64,000 nt of DNA from Dendrolimus kikuchii (GCA_019925095.2 CM034398.1:7889001-7953000); one strand, 5' to 3'; positions 1 through 13,809 are shown, numbered from the stretch's first letter. Notes: generated from the sequence alone by a model not told the origin. Numbers and translations are program-made.

Positions 1-532
1 TAATAAGTTATCTATCTAACAAGAAGAATATAAATTGGAATTCATGAATTACAAGCTCTTGATTGTTTATTATAAAGTTAAACCTAGACAGTTAATATGG
101 ATAGATTTGCATTAGAACGATGTAAATGTAAATCTGTTTTTCTTCCTAAATAATTAACGATCGCATTAAAAATAACATACTACTCGGCTATGGACAGTTT
201 TTCATGAAAGATCAGCTATTGCACAGACGTCAGCAGAGAATCTGTAGATTCCGTATAGAGTCATGTGTTATGCAATAGAGTATACCGATCAGTACCTATA
301 ATTTACCAAATCGATCCTAAGAAATATCAAATCACTACAATACCGAGATAACAACATATGTATATGAATCAATAGCGTTAAGTTAAATAGATGATAATAA
401 ATAACGTTGTCTTAACTAGTAGAGGAAATTGTATATAAAACATAGATTTATAAATAGATAATAAACCTTCGACAGTAAGATTATAATGAAATGTAATAAA
501 AACTTGATTAGTTAACAAAAATGTATTAAATA
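1..532. other. AT-rich DNA, nothing recognised
   Basis: No ORF of interest, no repeat shared with the rest of the window and no terminal motif were found here. Confidence 0.5.
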
Positions 533-735
533 CTAGCTGTCCCGGCAGACGTCATCCTGCCTGGAAAAGCTTCAAACGATATGCCGGTAGCAGCGCCACC
601 TACCGGGTCCAACTGTGAACCAACTCAGAAACCTTTTTTGGCTCATGCGCAACAACTTTACTAAAGATCATCACATGATCAAATGCATAGTTTACGATTC
701 TATAAAGGACATTTTTTTTATTTATTTTTTTAATT
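533..735 (-). mobile_element. Helitron 3' end, truncated
   Basis: On the minus strand the sequence ends in CAGCTAG followed by T, the 3' end expected of a Helitron. The adjoining GC-rich stretch (CCCGGCAGACG) matches the 3' ends of the Helitrons at 32.5 and 34.1 kb. The 5' part is missing, replaced by a fragment of the ~300-bp dispersed repeat at 736. It has no coding capacity. Confidence 0.55.
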
Positions 736-769
736 GCAGGAGATCAGCAGACAGGCAGACGGCCCACAT
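736..769 (+). repeat. Dispersed ~300-bp repeat, 5' fragment
   Basis: Only the first ~34 bp of the family are present: GCAGGAG, then CAGCAGACAGGCAGACGG. The sequence then diverges. See 37297-37597 for a full-length copy. Confidence 0.7.
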
Positions 770-3310
<2,541 letters not shown>

Positions 3311-3430
3311 TGGTCAACGTGGGAAATTTCTTAAAACGTACGAATGACTTTCAAAAAGTGATCATTAAAAAAACTTGAAAATCACTTAATATCCAAAGTA
3401 GTGAAGAGATAGTAAAATGATATAGGTACC

Positions 3431-3670
3431 GAGACTTTACCGCCGGGCGGTTTATCGTAAGCGATATTTTTACCAATTTTTTTTTGCGATTGATATTTTA
3501 AACTATTATTTTGTTTTAATAATTTTAATTTTTCATTCACTAGAATCTAGTCTAACAAAAATTTAAAGTATTAAAATAAAATAATACTTTAAAATATCAC
3601 TTGCAAAAAAAATGCTATAGGTATAATAAATAAGCAACAGATGTTGCTTATAAATCGGCGGTAACGGCTC
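3431..3670. mobile_element. Small MITE, copy 1
   Basis: Inverted ends resemble each other: the left begins GAGACTTTACCGCC and has TTTATCGTAAGCGA; the right, reverse-complemented, begins GAGCCGTTACCGCC and has ATTTATAAGCAAC. The interior is very AT-rich and non-coding. A second copy with better-preserved ends lies at 16188-16408. Confidence 0.55.
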
Positions 3671-3741
3671 TACACGCTTTTTCAAATTTATTAAAGCTTG
3701 TTTTTATGTCTATATATTCATATATTAATATAGTTTTGTCT

Positions 3742-4045
3742 CCGTGCAAGAACGGAAAAAGCATACAATTCTTGCGGCCGGGTAGCCTGTCGTAAGAGGC
3801 GACAAAACCACCCATAGCCAGGTGGTAGGACATTTGCCCGACTGAATGCCTACCACCCCTGGGCTAGAGTATGCCGCCCTAACAACCTTGAGTTGTGTTG
3901 CGACATCTGTGGCCAGGTTCCAGTTTCTCCTTCAAAGCCGGCAGCACATTGGTAGCATCTCTAGTATTGCTAATGTCCATCCATAAGCGACGGTAACCAC
4001 TTTCCATCACAGTTAGGTGGTCACATTGTCTGCTGTGATTCAGCA
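3742..4045 (-). repeat. Dispersed ~300-bp repeat, full length
   Basis: Near full-length minus-strand copy. It opens with TCCGTGCAAGAACGG and closes with TCTGCTGTGATTCAGCAATA. It is more diverged than the copies at 18.3, 21.3 and 37.3 kb. Small ORFs inside it recur between copies only because the DNA is repeated. Confidence 0.85.
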
Positions 4046-4464
4046 ATAAAAATAAATAAAAAATAGATGAATGAATAACACATTTATAAATTGATTTATA
4101 AAAAACATATCCGACTTGTTATGGAAGAACATAGTAAGCGACATATATAAAATTTTACAGGAGAGCTACTTCACAAATTATTTTTTAATACATTACTCAT
4201 AGCTCTCCAATTTCTAGTATATTCAGAATCTTGCCATTATCTCAGATGTGGCTTAAGAATATTTTTAATAGCATTTAAATTATTTTAGGTATACGTAACA
4301 ATAAACGAGTAAAATACCTAAATTCTGACGCTTACGATGTTTTCTATAACAACCTCGATATCACTAAACAACTAACCTAGTTGATCATAGCTGTGCAAAC
4401 TGGTTTCCACTCATAACCTTGGAAAAATTGAATTAATTTGGTACACAGAAACTCTAAATCGCGT
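4046..4464. other. AT-rich DNA, nothing recognised
   Basis: No repeat, ORF or signal could be supported. Confidence 0.4.
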
Positions 4465-4697
4465 AATATTTTCTTAAGTTTTCGCGACTTGTATACATAA
4501 TAAAACTACGTTTTAACGGTTTTAAGCGCGGTAATTTTTATTTGATTTTGGTTTTTCCGACGTTTCGGCCACTTTTCAGTGGCCGTGATCACGGAAAATC
4601 GCGTGATCACGGCCACTGAAAAATGGCCGAAACGTCGGAAAAACCAAAATCAAATAAAAATTACCGCGCTTAAAACCGTTAAAACGTAGTTTTATTA
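4465..4697. mobile_element. Foldback element with 97-bp arms
   Basis: Arms at 4497-4593 and 4602-4698 are inverted repeats with about one mismatch, around an 8-base centre. Motifs include AAAACTACGTTTTAACGG and CCGACGTTTCGGCC. The unit extends left to an ATTTTCTTAAGTTTTCGCG segment shared with two other copies (15258-15664, 57184-57415). The 12-bp sequence TCTAAATCGCGT occurs on both sides (4453-4464 and 4698-4709), consistent with a target duplication. It is non-coding; the superfamily is not identified. Confidence 0.8.
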
Positions 4698-4709
4698 TCT
4701 AAATCGCGT

Positions 4710-6300
4710 GTTGAATATTTTTGATATTCAACTTTTTTTTACAATATAGTTTTTTTTTGTTTTAGTCGTGTCTCAACTGTCTGTAATATTGCATTTTTGT
4801 ATCATAGATTACCTTATAATGTACATTGTCTTTATTTTATTCTACTATTAATCTCTGTTTTCTCCACGTCATTGCGTAGGTATGTATCTTTCAATATGGA
4901 TGTATATGCAAGTATTAACCTGTAGATAGCGACATGTAGGAATTTATTATTTTGTATACTGGACCGGCTCGACCAGTGTAACATCACACTTAAAGAAAAC
5001 TGTCATGAAATGATTAGCCTTGAGCTAATCCTATTTAGTACGGTGAATAAGAGTTCCGATGGCCCACTTCGCAACTTATGCCGCCCACCTTTTTATATTG
5101 AAGCAGGGGGGGAGGGCATACGTTTCGTACACTACCTTTGTGGGGTTTAGACCAAAGCGGCGAAAGTTAGACCACACGACTAGAAAGTGGAATAACAAAA
5201 TTGTCCGCCGGCATGTGGGGAGACTCGGCTGGCAAAATCGTTCCCAATATGCTACTACTCCACTAAATCTTCCTGCATCTTATGTGCCTGCGCTTGTGGT
5301 AGGAAGAGCATAAGACTTAGAACATAGTTACGCCCATGCTCATCCACGCATCAAGGCCTGAGAGTGCCCCGGGAAGCAGAGCAAACTCACTTCGCCAACA
5401 AAGGTTAAGTTCCACCACATCCCCAGATGCATGTCCCTCCCTATCTCATATATCCTAGCCCGCTGAACCCATTCCCTATCTCATACCCTCTATCCCATCT
5501 CCACTATCGTATCCTCTCTATTCCAAAGTAAAGGCTGGCAACGGTCTTTTGTTGCAAACATCCATAGGCCACGTTAACCACATTATGTAATTGAAAAGGC
5601 AGCCAATAAGAACCAAGCGGTAAATCACATTATCAAGTAGCAAAACGTGTCCATAATAAAATAGAAGTAGAAGTTTGCATAAATAGTTATATATCAAGTA
5701 GAAATAAATATAATGATAGGTAAATAGATAAGTAACAGATACTGAAACAGAACTGTATTAATATCAATACACAAACCCATATTAGCATAAAAAAATCCTC
5801 TGCTTCATCACATGACAGATAAGGTAGACGATAAAAAAAGTTAAAAAAAAACACATTATGTCAGGTAGACCGTCCAAGAAAAATAGTAGAAAATAAATTA
5901 CTGCTATCCTATGAATTGCTTCTGGTTTGCATAACCACGTCCAATTATAGCAGTAATTTTATTACAAAAAAACAAGCATTCGATCAATCAATTTAAATCT
6001 CAGTTGACAACAACATACAACAAAGTTTAAATAAAATACAGAGTACGAAATAAAAGTAGAGAATGTGTGACAAAGCGATTCAAGGTACAGTATCAATCCA
6101 ATTACGATTGCGCACTGACACAGTTGAGTTAACAGAGGAAGCGACGTGTGGAAGCCTCCTGTTACGTATCTACTGTCAGGATATATTGCCTTTACACTTT
6201 TGAAAAATTCACTGTTAAATATAATGGGAAAATGAATCTTGTACGAGTACTTGACGTGATAATGTTATTTGACGTTGTAAAGCGATTTCATGTCGTCAGG
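4710..6300. other. Unassigned DNA with a short ORF
   Basis: An 84-residue ORF at 5059-5313 has no recognised domain. CT-rich text at 5400-5530 (variants of CCCTATCTCATACCC) resembles low-complexity text at 7120-7180 and, on the other strand, at 9970-10070. No gene is assigned. Confidence 0.35.
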
Positions 6301-6307
6301 GCTTGGA

Positions 6308-7500
6308 AACCGGTAAACAGTCGAACCGGTTACAGCTAGCTACACAGGAACTTTTCTTTTCGGTTCTGCTCTAACTTTATCCTTTTTCAAACGGTCCTTG
6401 GTAACAAGATATTGCTAAATTGGTTTTATTGAATAAACCGGTTTTGAATACATTCGAACGGTTTTTACCGCACTCCTTCAAAATACAGCCATGTCTTGTG
6501 GTAGAGCAAGTCCTCAATCGTACATAAACTTATGCTGAGAGAGATAGAATGAGAAACTAATTCTCGCGGAATAAACCGGTTGATTCAGGTTTACATACCA
6601 CTGCCAGAGATGTAATACCTATGGTTCAGCTCCTGTGGCACCCCATAAAAGCGCATAGGACTGGGGCGCAGGTTAGGTTTAGTGAGTAGTTTGACGGCCG
6701 ACCATCCATCGTCCCTCCGATCGGAAGCCTCAGTGGTCATCCGGCTGATCAGGAGTCCCACACCTCACTCGGTGTAAAGCCTTCCCCCCAGGCCTGAGGA
6801 TGGTGTCCCAAGAAAAGACATTCCCCCTTGCGTCTTAAAAAAAGTATATATAACACTCCTTTTGAGGTTTACACTTCGAATGAAATTGTCGACTAAAACC
6901 GAGTATAACCGATAAAAACCGGTTAATTTTAAACCGGTTCCAAGCTTTGGTCGTGGTAGAGCTTTTGGCGTGGTAAAGCTATGCTGGGATGTATACATTT
7001 ATTAGAGTTCACTAAGCCTGCTCGGTGTGATATTCTCACAGAATATGCGGTGCGCAATAGTCTTGAGCTAATTATGTTTCGTATGTTAGATGGAGTTCCG
7101 ATAGCCGCAATTCATCGATTCATATCCCATATCCCTTACTATCTCGTTCCTCTTGTCTCTTACCCCATTTTCTGTATCTTATTCTAATAGCAGGCAGCGC
7201 GTTTATACACAAACGATGCAAATTCGTATAAAAAATTTCTAGCAAAAAGTCACGGTATTTATGTTTTATTTGGCAGCAACACGAAAGAAGAATAAAAATA
7301 GGAAGAAAGAAGAAGTTCAAGAAGTTGTAGAAAATAATTATATCTTGCATTTTAGTTTTTCTTGAAGTAAGTTTTTTATTTCTAGATTTTTTAATAGTTT
7401 CAGGTTACATATATGGTATCCAATAATATTGAAATTTATATGACACTATTCTGAAGTTGTACCGAACGAACCCAACACAAAAAAATGATGAAAACCGGTT
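6308..7500. promoter_or_regulatory. Cluster of AACCGGTT palindromes
   Basis: Perfect AACCGGTT occurs at 6324, 6436, 6574, 6917, 6932 and 7493, with AACCGGTA at 6308. Six perfect 8-mers in 1.2 kb of AT-rich DNA is far above chance; I found only one other in the window, inside the retrotransposon pol gene. AACCGGTT is the known consensus of Grainyhead/CP2 transcription factors. A diverged repeat-like segment (about 6600-6830) interrupts the cluster. Enhancer function is inference. Confidence 0.4.
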
Positions 7501-7981
7501 CAGAAACCATGACGAAATGAGAATCTCCTCCTTTGTTTGAAGTTGATTTTAACCAAATATATTATCTTACTTCCCCTTTTAAAGGGAAATAAGACAATAT
7601 ATTTAAGTTGTTACCTATCCAAGGTAATTGCTTCAGTAACAAAATTAGGATAAACCACTTTCAGAAATACGTGACGTTTTGATGGAATTATTGAGCCGTT
7701 TTGATTTTCGGTACTACTACAGTCACTAATAAATAGATGGAAAATGAGAGGTTCAAATCAAAGCCGTGAATTTCTAAACAATGAAGAATGATTTAACTTT
7801 TAATTAAATCTTTATGGAAATTTCTAGTTGGGTGTTGTATTGTTTCTAAGTGTGAATTGTGTTTGAACGGTCTTGAATTATTTCATTTGTTTTAATGAAA
7901 TGCTGTTTTGTACAAAGCACATTATTTGTTTGTGTCATGATACCGTGTGAAATATTTAATTGATTTTCTATTTATGAAGTA
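7501..7981. other. AT-rich DNA, nothing recognised
   Basis: No supportable feature. Confidence 0.4.
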
Positions 7982-9098
7982 CTAGAGTTGACCCCGCGGC
8001 TACGCCGCGGGTTAACCTCTAGTCCGTGCTTCTTGTTTAAAGAGCAGGAGTTGTTAATACAGGTTACATTGTACTTTATTTTTATGTGAGTGCTATTTGC
8101 ACTCGGAAATTTAATTTCATTTTATATCGCAAACTATTCCATCTCCGGGCATGAAAAGTATTTATGTCCATTTTCGGTATTAAACTATATTTAAACAAAA
8201 TTACAGCAAAACCGATCCAGTATTCCTAGTAGTTTTCCGTGAAAACTTAACGGAAAGACATATAGAGTTACTATCGCATTTTTTATAGATGATGAATATC
8301 TATATCTATAAACTTGAGAAATGATTGTTCTTATCCAAACTTTCAACCTTTATTTCAAACCGTCCTAGTTATATTTATCTATCTCCCGTCTATGACAACT
8401 ACATAAATGACAAAAAGAACAGATCGGACAAAACGGACAAATCGGATAAATCAGACAAATCGGACAAAACGATCAAATCGGACAAAACGGTAAAATCGGA
8501 CAAATCGGACAAAAAGTACAAATCAGACAACTCGGACAACTCGGACAAAACGGGCAAATCGGACAATTCGGACAAATCGGTCAACTTAAGCAAATCGGAC
8601 AAATGGAACAACTCGAACAAATTGGACATCTCGGACATTTGGGACAAATCGGACATAAAGGAAAAATCGGACAAAAAAGACAAATCGTATAACTCGGACA
8701 AAAATGAGAAATCGGACAAAAAGGACAAATTGGACAAAGATGACCAAAATGACGAAAATGGAAAATCACAAAAAACCTTTCCCACTTTTTGGGATAACCT
8801 TTACATAAATCTATCCCATTATCCCGGATAAGAGGTAACCCTTGTCCAACCTCGGTATTAAAATTACATGTATACCGAATTTCCGGTCCAGTAGTTTTTC
8901 CGTAAAAGCAAAACAAACAGAAAGACAAATATATTTTTATCCTGGAAACTATCCCATTTTTCAGGATAAAAAGTATCCTGTATTCATTTTCGGTATCGAA
9001 AATATATATATACTGAGTTTCAGCCAAATCGGTCCAGCACTTTTTACGTGAAAACGGAACAGACAGAGTTACTTTCGCATTTATAATATTAGTAGGCA
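7982..9098 (-). mobile_element. Non-autonomous Helitron with internal minisatellite
   Basis: On the minus strand the 3' end is CTAG (7982-7985) next to host T, preceded by a GC-rich hairpin (CCGCGGCTACGCCGCGG on the plus strand). The 5' end lies near 9098, where the minus strand reads CTACTAATATTATAAATGCG, the usual start of these lepidopteran elements. The interior has GGGATAAAAAGTATCC and ACCGATCCAG blocks shared with 59430-59907. It holds no Rep/helicase coding. The 168-residue ORF at 8325-8831 is only the translated minisatellite. Confidence 0.7.
8419..8760. repeat. Degenerate 9-bp minisatellite
   Basis: About 38 units of a 9-mer close to AAATCGGAC. Because the period is a multiple of three, one frame stays open and reads as repeated Lys-Ser-Asp; this should not be taken as a gene. 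The related Helitron at 59.4 kb has only about 45 bp of similar sequence at the same place. Confidence 0.9.
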
Positions 9099-10433
9099 TT
9101 AATAACTTTCCGTGCAGCTTCCTCACTTGAAATTCAATTCTATGACAACCAGAGGTAGGAATAAGTCAAATTAAATGTCAATATATTTTATACGACAGTA
9201 TATACAATTACGCAGTACATTCTAATAAATATATAAGCATATAATAAACACACATGATTTATATATACTGTTAAACTCTACTTAAAATATTAATTTGTTG
9301 TAGACTGTATTTATTTTAATTTTAAAGAAAACTGCACGTGTCTGACATAATGACGATTTTTTTAATAAGGGGGAAAAGAACGGATAAAAAATAAAAGAAC
9401 ATCTATGTTCTAAATTTAAACATTTAGTGTGTTTGGTGGCCAGTACCATGCCACACCAAATTAATAAAAACTTTTTGTTGGAGATTACAATATATACTTA
9501 CACAGTAAGCACACATAATTCACTTACTATTATGATGATGGTGAATACTTCCTGTACAAAATTGTGCCTTTAAAGGTAACATACCTAAAAGAACGCTACT
9601 AATATAATTTCATAGAGAATTAAGAACAAAATCAAATTGACGCAGCATTAATATTAATTTGCTGAATAATATTTTAATTTATGGACTTAGTTATTTTTCC
9701 ATAATTATTCCTCCGTAGGCCGTGAAATTGCTTCCATTAGTCTATAGAGATAAGTTAGAAGGTAATTGCAATATTTTAACATAAATTACTAATGATTGAT
9801 TTTAGAAAGTAAATGACTTTTAAATTTGATCAGCGTCTCATTTTTTGACACATTTGTCTTGGAGTAAAAGGACATTACAAACAGGCGGTCGGCTATACTC
9901 ATGGAAAGTGGTTACTGTTGCTTATAGATATTTGCATCACTAGGGGCAAGGTAAATGTGTTGCCAGCTTTTTGGATGATATAGGGGGATAAGATAGAGGG
10001 ATCAGACAGGAAAAGTTGGATAGAGGAGATATAACAGGGGAATGGAATAGAGGTATGGAATAGGGAAGATAGGATGCGCGGAGTGAAAAGTGGACCATCA
10101 GAACTTTCATCCATCGCACCGGCCCTAACAGCTGTAGGATCAGATAGTAGCAATCGAGATAATGATTACAGCTTGGCTCTGCCACGTGAAATATATATGT
10201 AAATGAAGATATACTTCATGCAATTTGAATTTGTAGCGCATAGTTGATTTAATAAAATAATATATAGACTACGTTCCAGAAGGGACTCACAACGACCACG
10301 TTCACGACCGCGAATTTTCCCGTTCTACTTGCATACGGACGTTACAATCATAAACTCTAGTGAATGTCGCTTGTAAAACCATCTCTTTAGAACAAAGAGT
10401 TATTTTAAAATTCGTATTAGATATTTTTTTTAT
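9099..10433. other. AT-rich DNA with a worn repeat fragment
   Basis: Positions 9880-9935 (ACAGGCGGTCGGC, then GGAAAGTGGTTACTG) look like a worn 5' fragment of the ~300-bp dispersed repeat. Text at about 10090-10190 resembles 26760-26860. A low-complexity purine tract lies at 9975-10075. Nothing else is assigned. Confidence 0.35.
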
Positions 10434-10867
10434 TGTTGATTCCTGCGAACAGGAGCACGCACTTAGGATTCGAAGAAAATACTAGTTTTTAACTAAACGC
10501 TTTTGTTGACTTACACAGCCGTACGCGGTTCTGCTCCGCAGGGTTGCCCCTATACGCACAACTAACGACGCACTGTCCTAACGATAAGATATTTCACTCA
10601 CAAAACCGTCGCCGATATTGCGTAGACCACCTCCGGCTGCTGCGGTGTTCAGCTCCGAATTTACCGCGCGTAGCTCGCTCGGGACCTCCTTTTAAACTTT
10701 ACTAAACTCCTCCTTCACTCAACTGCCCACTCAACTTTCACTAAATTCACCACTAAACTCGTCACTGTCTTCTACTAAACTTCTCTTCCAACTCTCTCGT
10801 ATCGTACTTGTCGGTTCGCTGTCTTCAACTGAACTCAAAACTACCCGGTAGGCGCACCTTACGCTGC

Positions 10868-10894
10868 TTATATACACGGAAGAATCTTCTGGAA
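10868..10894 (-). promoter_or_regulatory. TATA box with adjacent heat-shock element
   Basis: On the minus strand TTCCAGAAGATTC (10882-10894) is a perfect TTCnnGAAnnTTC triplet, the consensus bound by heat-shock factor trimers. It lies 7 bp upstream of TATATAA (10868-10874). About 35-40 bp further on there is GTTCAGTTG, close to the insect initiator TCAGT. An imperfect element (TTC-1-GAA-2-TTC) lies at 10974-10985. Confidence 0.55.
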
Positions 10895-12017
10895 TCCATA
10901 ATTTTGATCTTGTTTTCGTTATTTTTTTATTTTCCATCTATCCCTTTCTAAACATCTATCTATGTCTTTTCCATTCCGAACCTTCTATTCCAGTAATTTG
11001 TTTCATCATCTATCCCTTTCTAACATCTATCTAATGTAGTAACTAGATAGTACACATAGATAAATAGTAATATAAATAGTATTAAAAACTTAGCCGATAA
11101 TGGAGTAGAAAAGAGTAGGAAATAATTAAGAAACAAAAATATTGTAAACATAAGTAGATAAATGTAAGAAAGAACATATGTAATAGAATATAAGTAAATG
11201 TAATAGTTATGAATTGTAAATAAAAAGAAAAGCATAAAAAAAGAATAAAGAAAATAAAAACCAAAAAAGAATAAAAAAGATAAAATAACAATAAAATAAG
11301 AACACATAAAAACCCTGACAGGTCTTGTTTATCAAGATTGAGAATTAAAAAAAAAACATTTATCTATCTAACATGTAAAACGGAGTAAATTAAGTCTGAA
11401 AAACATAAAAACCTAAAAAGCAATAAAAATACAAATAGTAATTAAGATAGTAGTATAATGAAGTAGAGAGAAATAGATACCTAATATATAAAAAATATAT
11501 CAAAATAAAATAGTAGTAGGAATGATAAGAGTAAAATAGATACTAGGAAGCTTGCCGACGTAGTAATGCAACAGTCTAGTTTTAAGTTGTAGTGTCTATC
11601 GATTATCCCTATATATTTTTATATTTACACTAAACTGTAACAAAATATAGTAATTCTAAGAAACTGTAAGAAAGAATAAACCTTATAATAAGATAATGTG
11701 TAACAAATGTAAAAATTTCTCTATAAAATATTTGGATAAAGAACTAAACCATGTAAATTTAGAAAATAAGAAGTAATGTATTAAATTTAAGGAATGTAAA
11801 CATTTTTTTTAAATAAAGTATAAAAGGAAAAAGAATACAAGAGCAAACTAAATAAACGAGCAACAAAAATAAAAGAGTAAAAAAATCAAAAGATAAGAAT
11901 GAAATAGAAGAACAAAAACCAAAATATATAACCTTTATAACAGCAAAAGCCCGGGCAATACCGTTGGTCCGGAGGGAGGAAATTTAAAAAAAAAACATCT
12001 ATCTCTCTGTCTTTTCC

Positions 12018-12153
12018 TTCACGAACCTTCTATTCTAAAACTTTCGTTCATCGTCTATTCCTTTCTAAAATGTATCTGTTCTTGTCTTTTCCTTCCAGAA
12101 TCTTCTACCTTTTTCTAAAAGTCTTGAGACCGGCTTACGCTGCCAGAAAGTTC
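12018..12153. promoter_or_regulatory. Upstream heat-shock-element repeats
   Basis: TTCACGAACCTTC (12018-12030) and TTCCAGAATCTTC (12093-12105) both fit TTCnnGAAnnTTC exactly. They sit in copies of a ~75-bp unit starting GTCTTTTCCTTC. A two-part site GAAAGTTC lies at 12146-12153. With the site at 10882 this gives three perfect triplets in the putative LTR. Confidence 0.5.
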
Positions 12154-12384
12154 TACCGTCGGTCGCAACATTATGTATCAATAAGGCTTTAGATATTGTT
12201 TCTCTTTTCAGGTGAGTTGCATAATTGTAAAATCACATACAAAAACAGTGTCTTGATATCTTAATGTGTTGAATAAAAACTAATTCTTTTCAGAGCAACC
12301 ATTTGGTTTTTTACAAAGAAACAAAGTAAGAAAACACAGAGTACATTAATATAATGGGAGATATGAAAACCATATTATACATAT

Positions 12385-12837
12385 TGTTACGACCAACAAA
12401 CAAAAATTCGCACCTGCATTTTATTATTACCTTTTCGGCATTTGGACTTCTTTTGTTTACTTTGTGTTTAAAAATTGTGATTATCAAAACAGCCCATAGT
12501 GTATTGTAATCTTTTATGGTAGTCATTAGCCAGGTGTGATTCTAGGAAATTCGATCCATGAGGCCGAGCAGACATATAGACATATTGCATTTGTATAGTA
12601 TAAAGCAATGCTCCAATTGAGAGATGTGGCAGTCAAGCGATAAACATAAGCGAAGCAAGACGTGTGTACATTCGGTAATCTATTTAGTAACGGACTTTGC
12701 GCGTGTTTTTGAATTGTGCATTACGTTTGGACTTATTGCGTCCGGTTATATTTGTACCTGTGTTATACGTGTTTGTATAGTTCAAATAAAATCTATAATA
12801 ATTCCAGCAGCATTTTAATTCGAGTCCTGCAAGTCGT

Positions 12838-12841
<4 letters not shown>
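12385..12841 (+). mobile_element. Solo LTR, copy 1
   Basis: Starts TGTTACGAC and ends GTCGTAACA, a perfect 9-bp inverted terminus. It has a TATA box (TATAAAG at 12599-12605) and AATAAA at 12785-12790, in the right order for U3-R-U5. ATAT lies on both sides, but the right flank is a (TA)n tract, so the target duplication is weak. A diverged copy lies inverted at 60161-60706. The 64-residue ORF at 12624-12818 is LTR sequence, not a gene. Confidence 0.6.
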
Positions 12842-12889
<48 letters not shown>

Positions 12890-12925
12890 ATATGAGTGTA
12901 TATATATATATGTATGTATGTATAA
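12842..12925. repeat. (TA)n/(TG)n/(ATGT)n microsatellite
   Basis: Dinucleotide tract grading into TG and ATGT repeats. Confidence 0.9.
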
Positions 12926-12948
12926 TGTATATGTATGGCTAACTATAT

Positions 12949-13809
12949 TTAGTCGATAAGGAGAACCGAATCGCTATGATTGCATTACACAAAGTAGGTA
13001 TGGAGCCAAATACAATTTTTAAAACTCTCCATACGCTTGGTATTAGTCAAATGCTTGAGTACCGAGCTGTTAATAGGTACAACGAGACCTCCTCTGTTTG
13101 TGACAGAAAAAGATCTGGCCGTCCACGTAGTGTTCGTACGAAAAAGGTGGTCAAAGCAGTAAGGGAAAGAATTCGAAGAAATCCGAAAGCAAAAGATTTT
13201 ATCTCGGGAGATGAAGGTATTACCTAGAACCTTGTCGCGTATTTTAAAAGATGACTTAGAACTTGCAGCCTATAAGAGACGCACTGGTCATTTCTTAACT
13301 CATAGTTTAAAAAATAATAGGGTAGTAAAATCGAAACAACTAATGAAGCGGTACGCAAAGGGAGGTCACAGAAAAGTTTTGTTTACTATTTTTGTGAAAA
13401 AGGTATCAAAACATCAGCACAAGTGTATCAAGATACCATTCTTGAGAAGGCAGTTAAGCCCCTTAACAACACCATGTTCAATAAGCAAGAATGGTCCTTC
13501 CAGCAAGTCACAGCGCCGGGTCATAAAGCTCAGTCCACACAGTCTTGGTTGGAAACGAACGTTTCGGACTTCATCGGAATTGAAGACTGGCCGTCGTCTA
13601 GTCCCGATCTTAATCCGCTGAATTATGATTTATGGTCAGTTTTAGAGAGTACGGCTTGCTCTAAACGCCATGATAATTTGGAATCTCTAAAACAATCCAT
13701 ACGATTTGCAGTGAACAATTTTCCCGTGGAAAGAGTAAGTGCTTCTATTGATAACTGGCCTCAACGTTTAAAGGTCTGTATTGCAGCCAATGGAGATCAC
13801 TTCGAATAA
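12949..13809 (+). pseudogene. maT-type (mariner DD37D) transposase relic
   Basis: Three fragments in different frames form one transposase. 12976-13208 gives the N-terminal helix-turn-helix region with the GRP hook (KRSGRPRSVRTKK). 13211-13380 continues in another frame after a frameshift near 13190. From about 13385 a third frame runs to 13809 through QDTILEKAVKPLNN and DWPSSSPDLNPL. The spacing from the QQ-x-xAPGH site to NPL-x fits the DD37D class known from Lepidoptera. The first catalytic Asp lies in a deletion near 13385, the second is Val (QQVTAPGH) and the third is Asn (NPLN). The copy is dead. Terminal inverted repeats were not found. Confidence 0.85.

Larger units (their letters stand above)
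10434..12170 (-). mobile_element. Probable solo LTR with heat-shock elements
   Basis: The unit begins TGTTGATTCC and ends GGTCGCAACA, so both strands start TGTTG and end CAACA. TTAT flanks it on both sides (10430-10433, 12171-12174), a possible 4-bp target duplication in AT-rich DNA. Read on the minus strand it has repeats with heat-shock elements, about 900 bp of T-rich low-complexity sequence, another heat-shock element, a TATATAA box at 10868-10874 and a GC-richer leader. No AATAAA was seen in the leader and no internal gag-pol is attached. LTR identity is inferred from termini and promoter layout. Confidence 0.45.

Noticed and set aside
8325..8831. 168-residue Ser/Lys/Asp-rich ORF (and 8399-8785 on the minus strand)
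   Set aside because: It is the translation of a 9-bp minisatellite inside a Helitron.
10882..10937. Start of an hsp70-like gene on the minus strand
   Set aside because: The promoter looks right, but no heat-shock protein coding follows in any frame down to 10.2 kb, and the unit has LTR-like ends.
11020..11307. Hydrophobic 95-residue minus-strand ORF resembling a membrane protein
   Set aside because: It comes from T-rich low-complexity DNA, which encodes Phe/Leu/Ile runs by composition.
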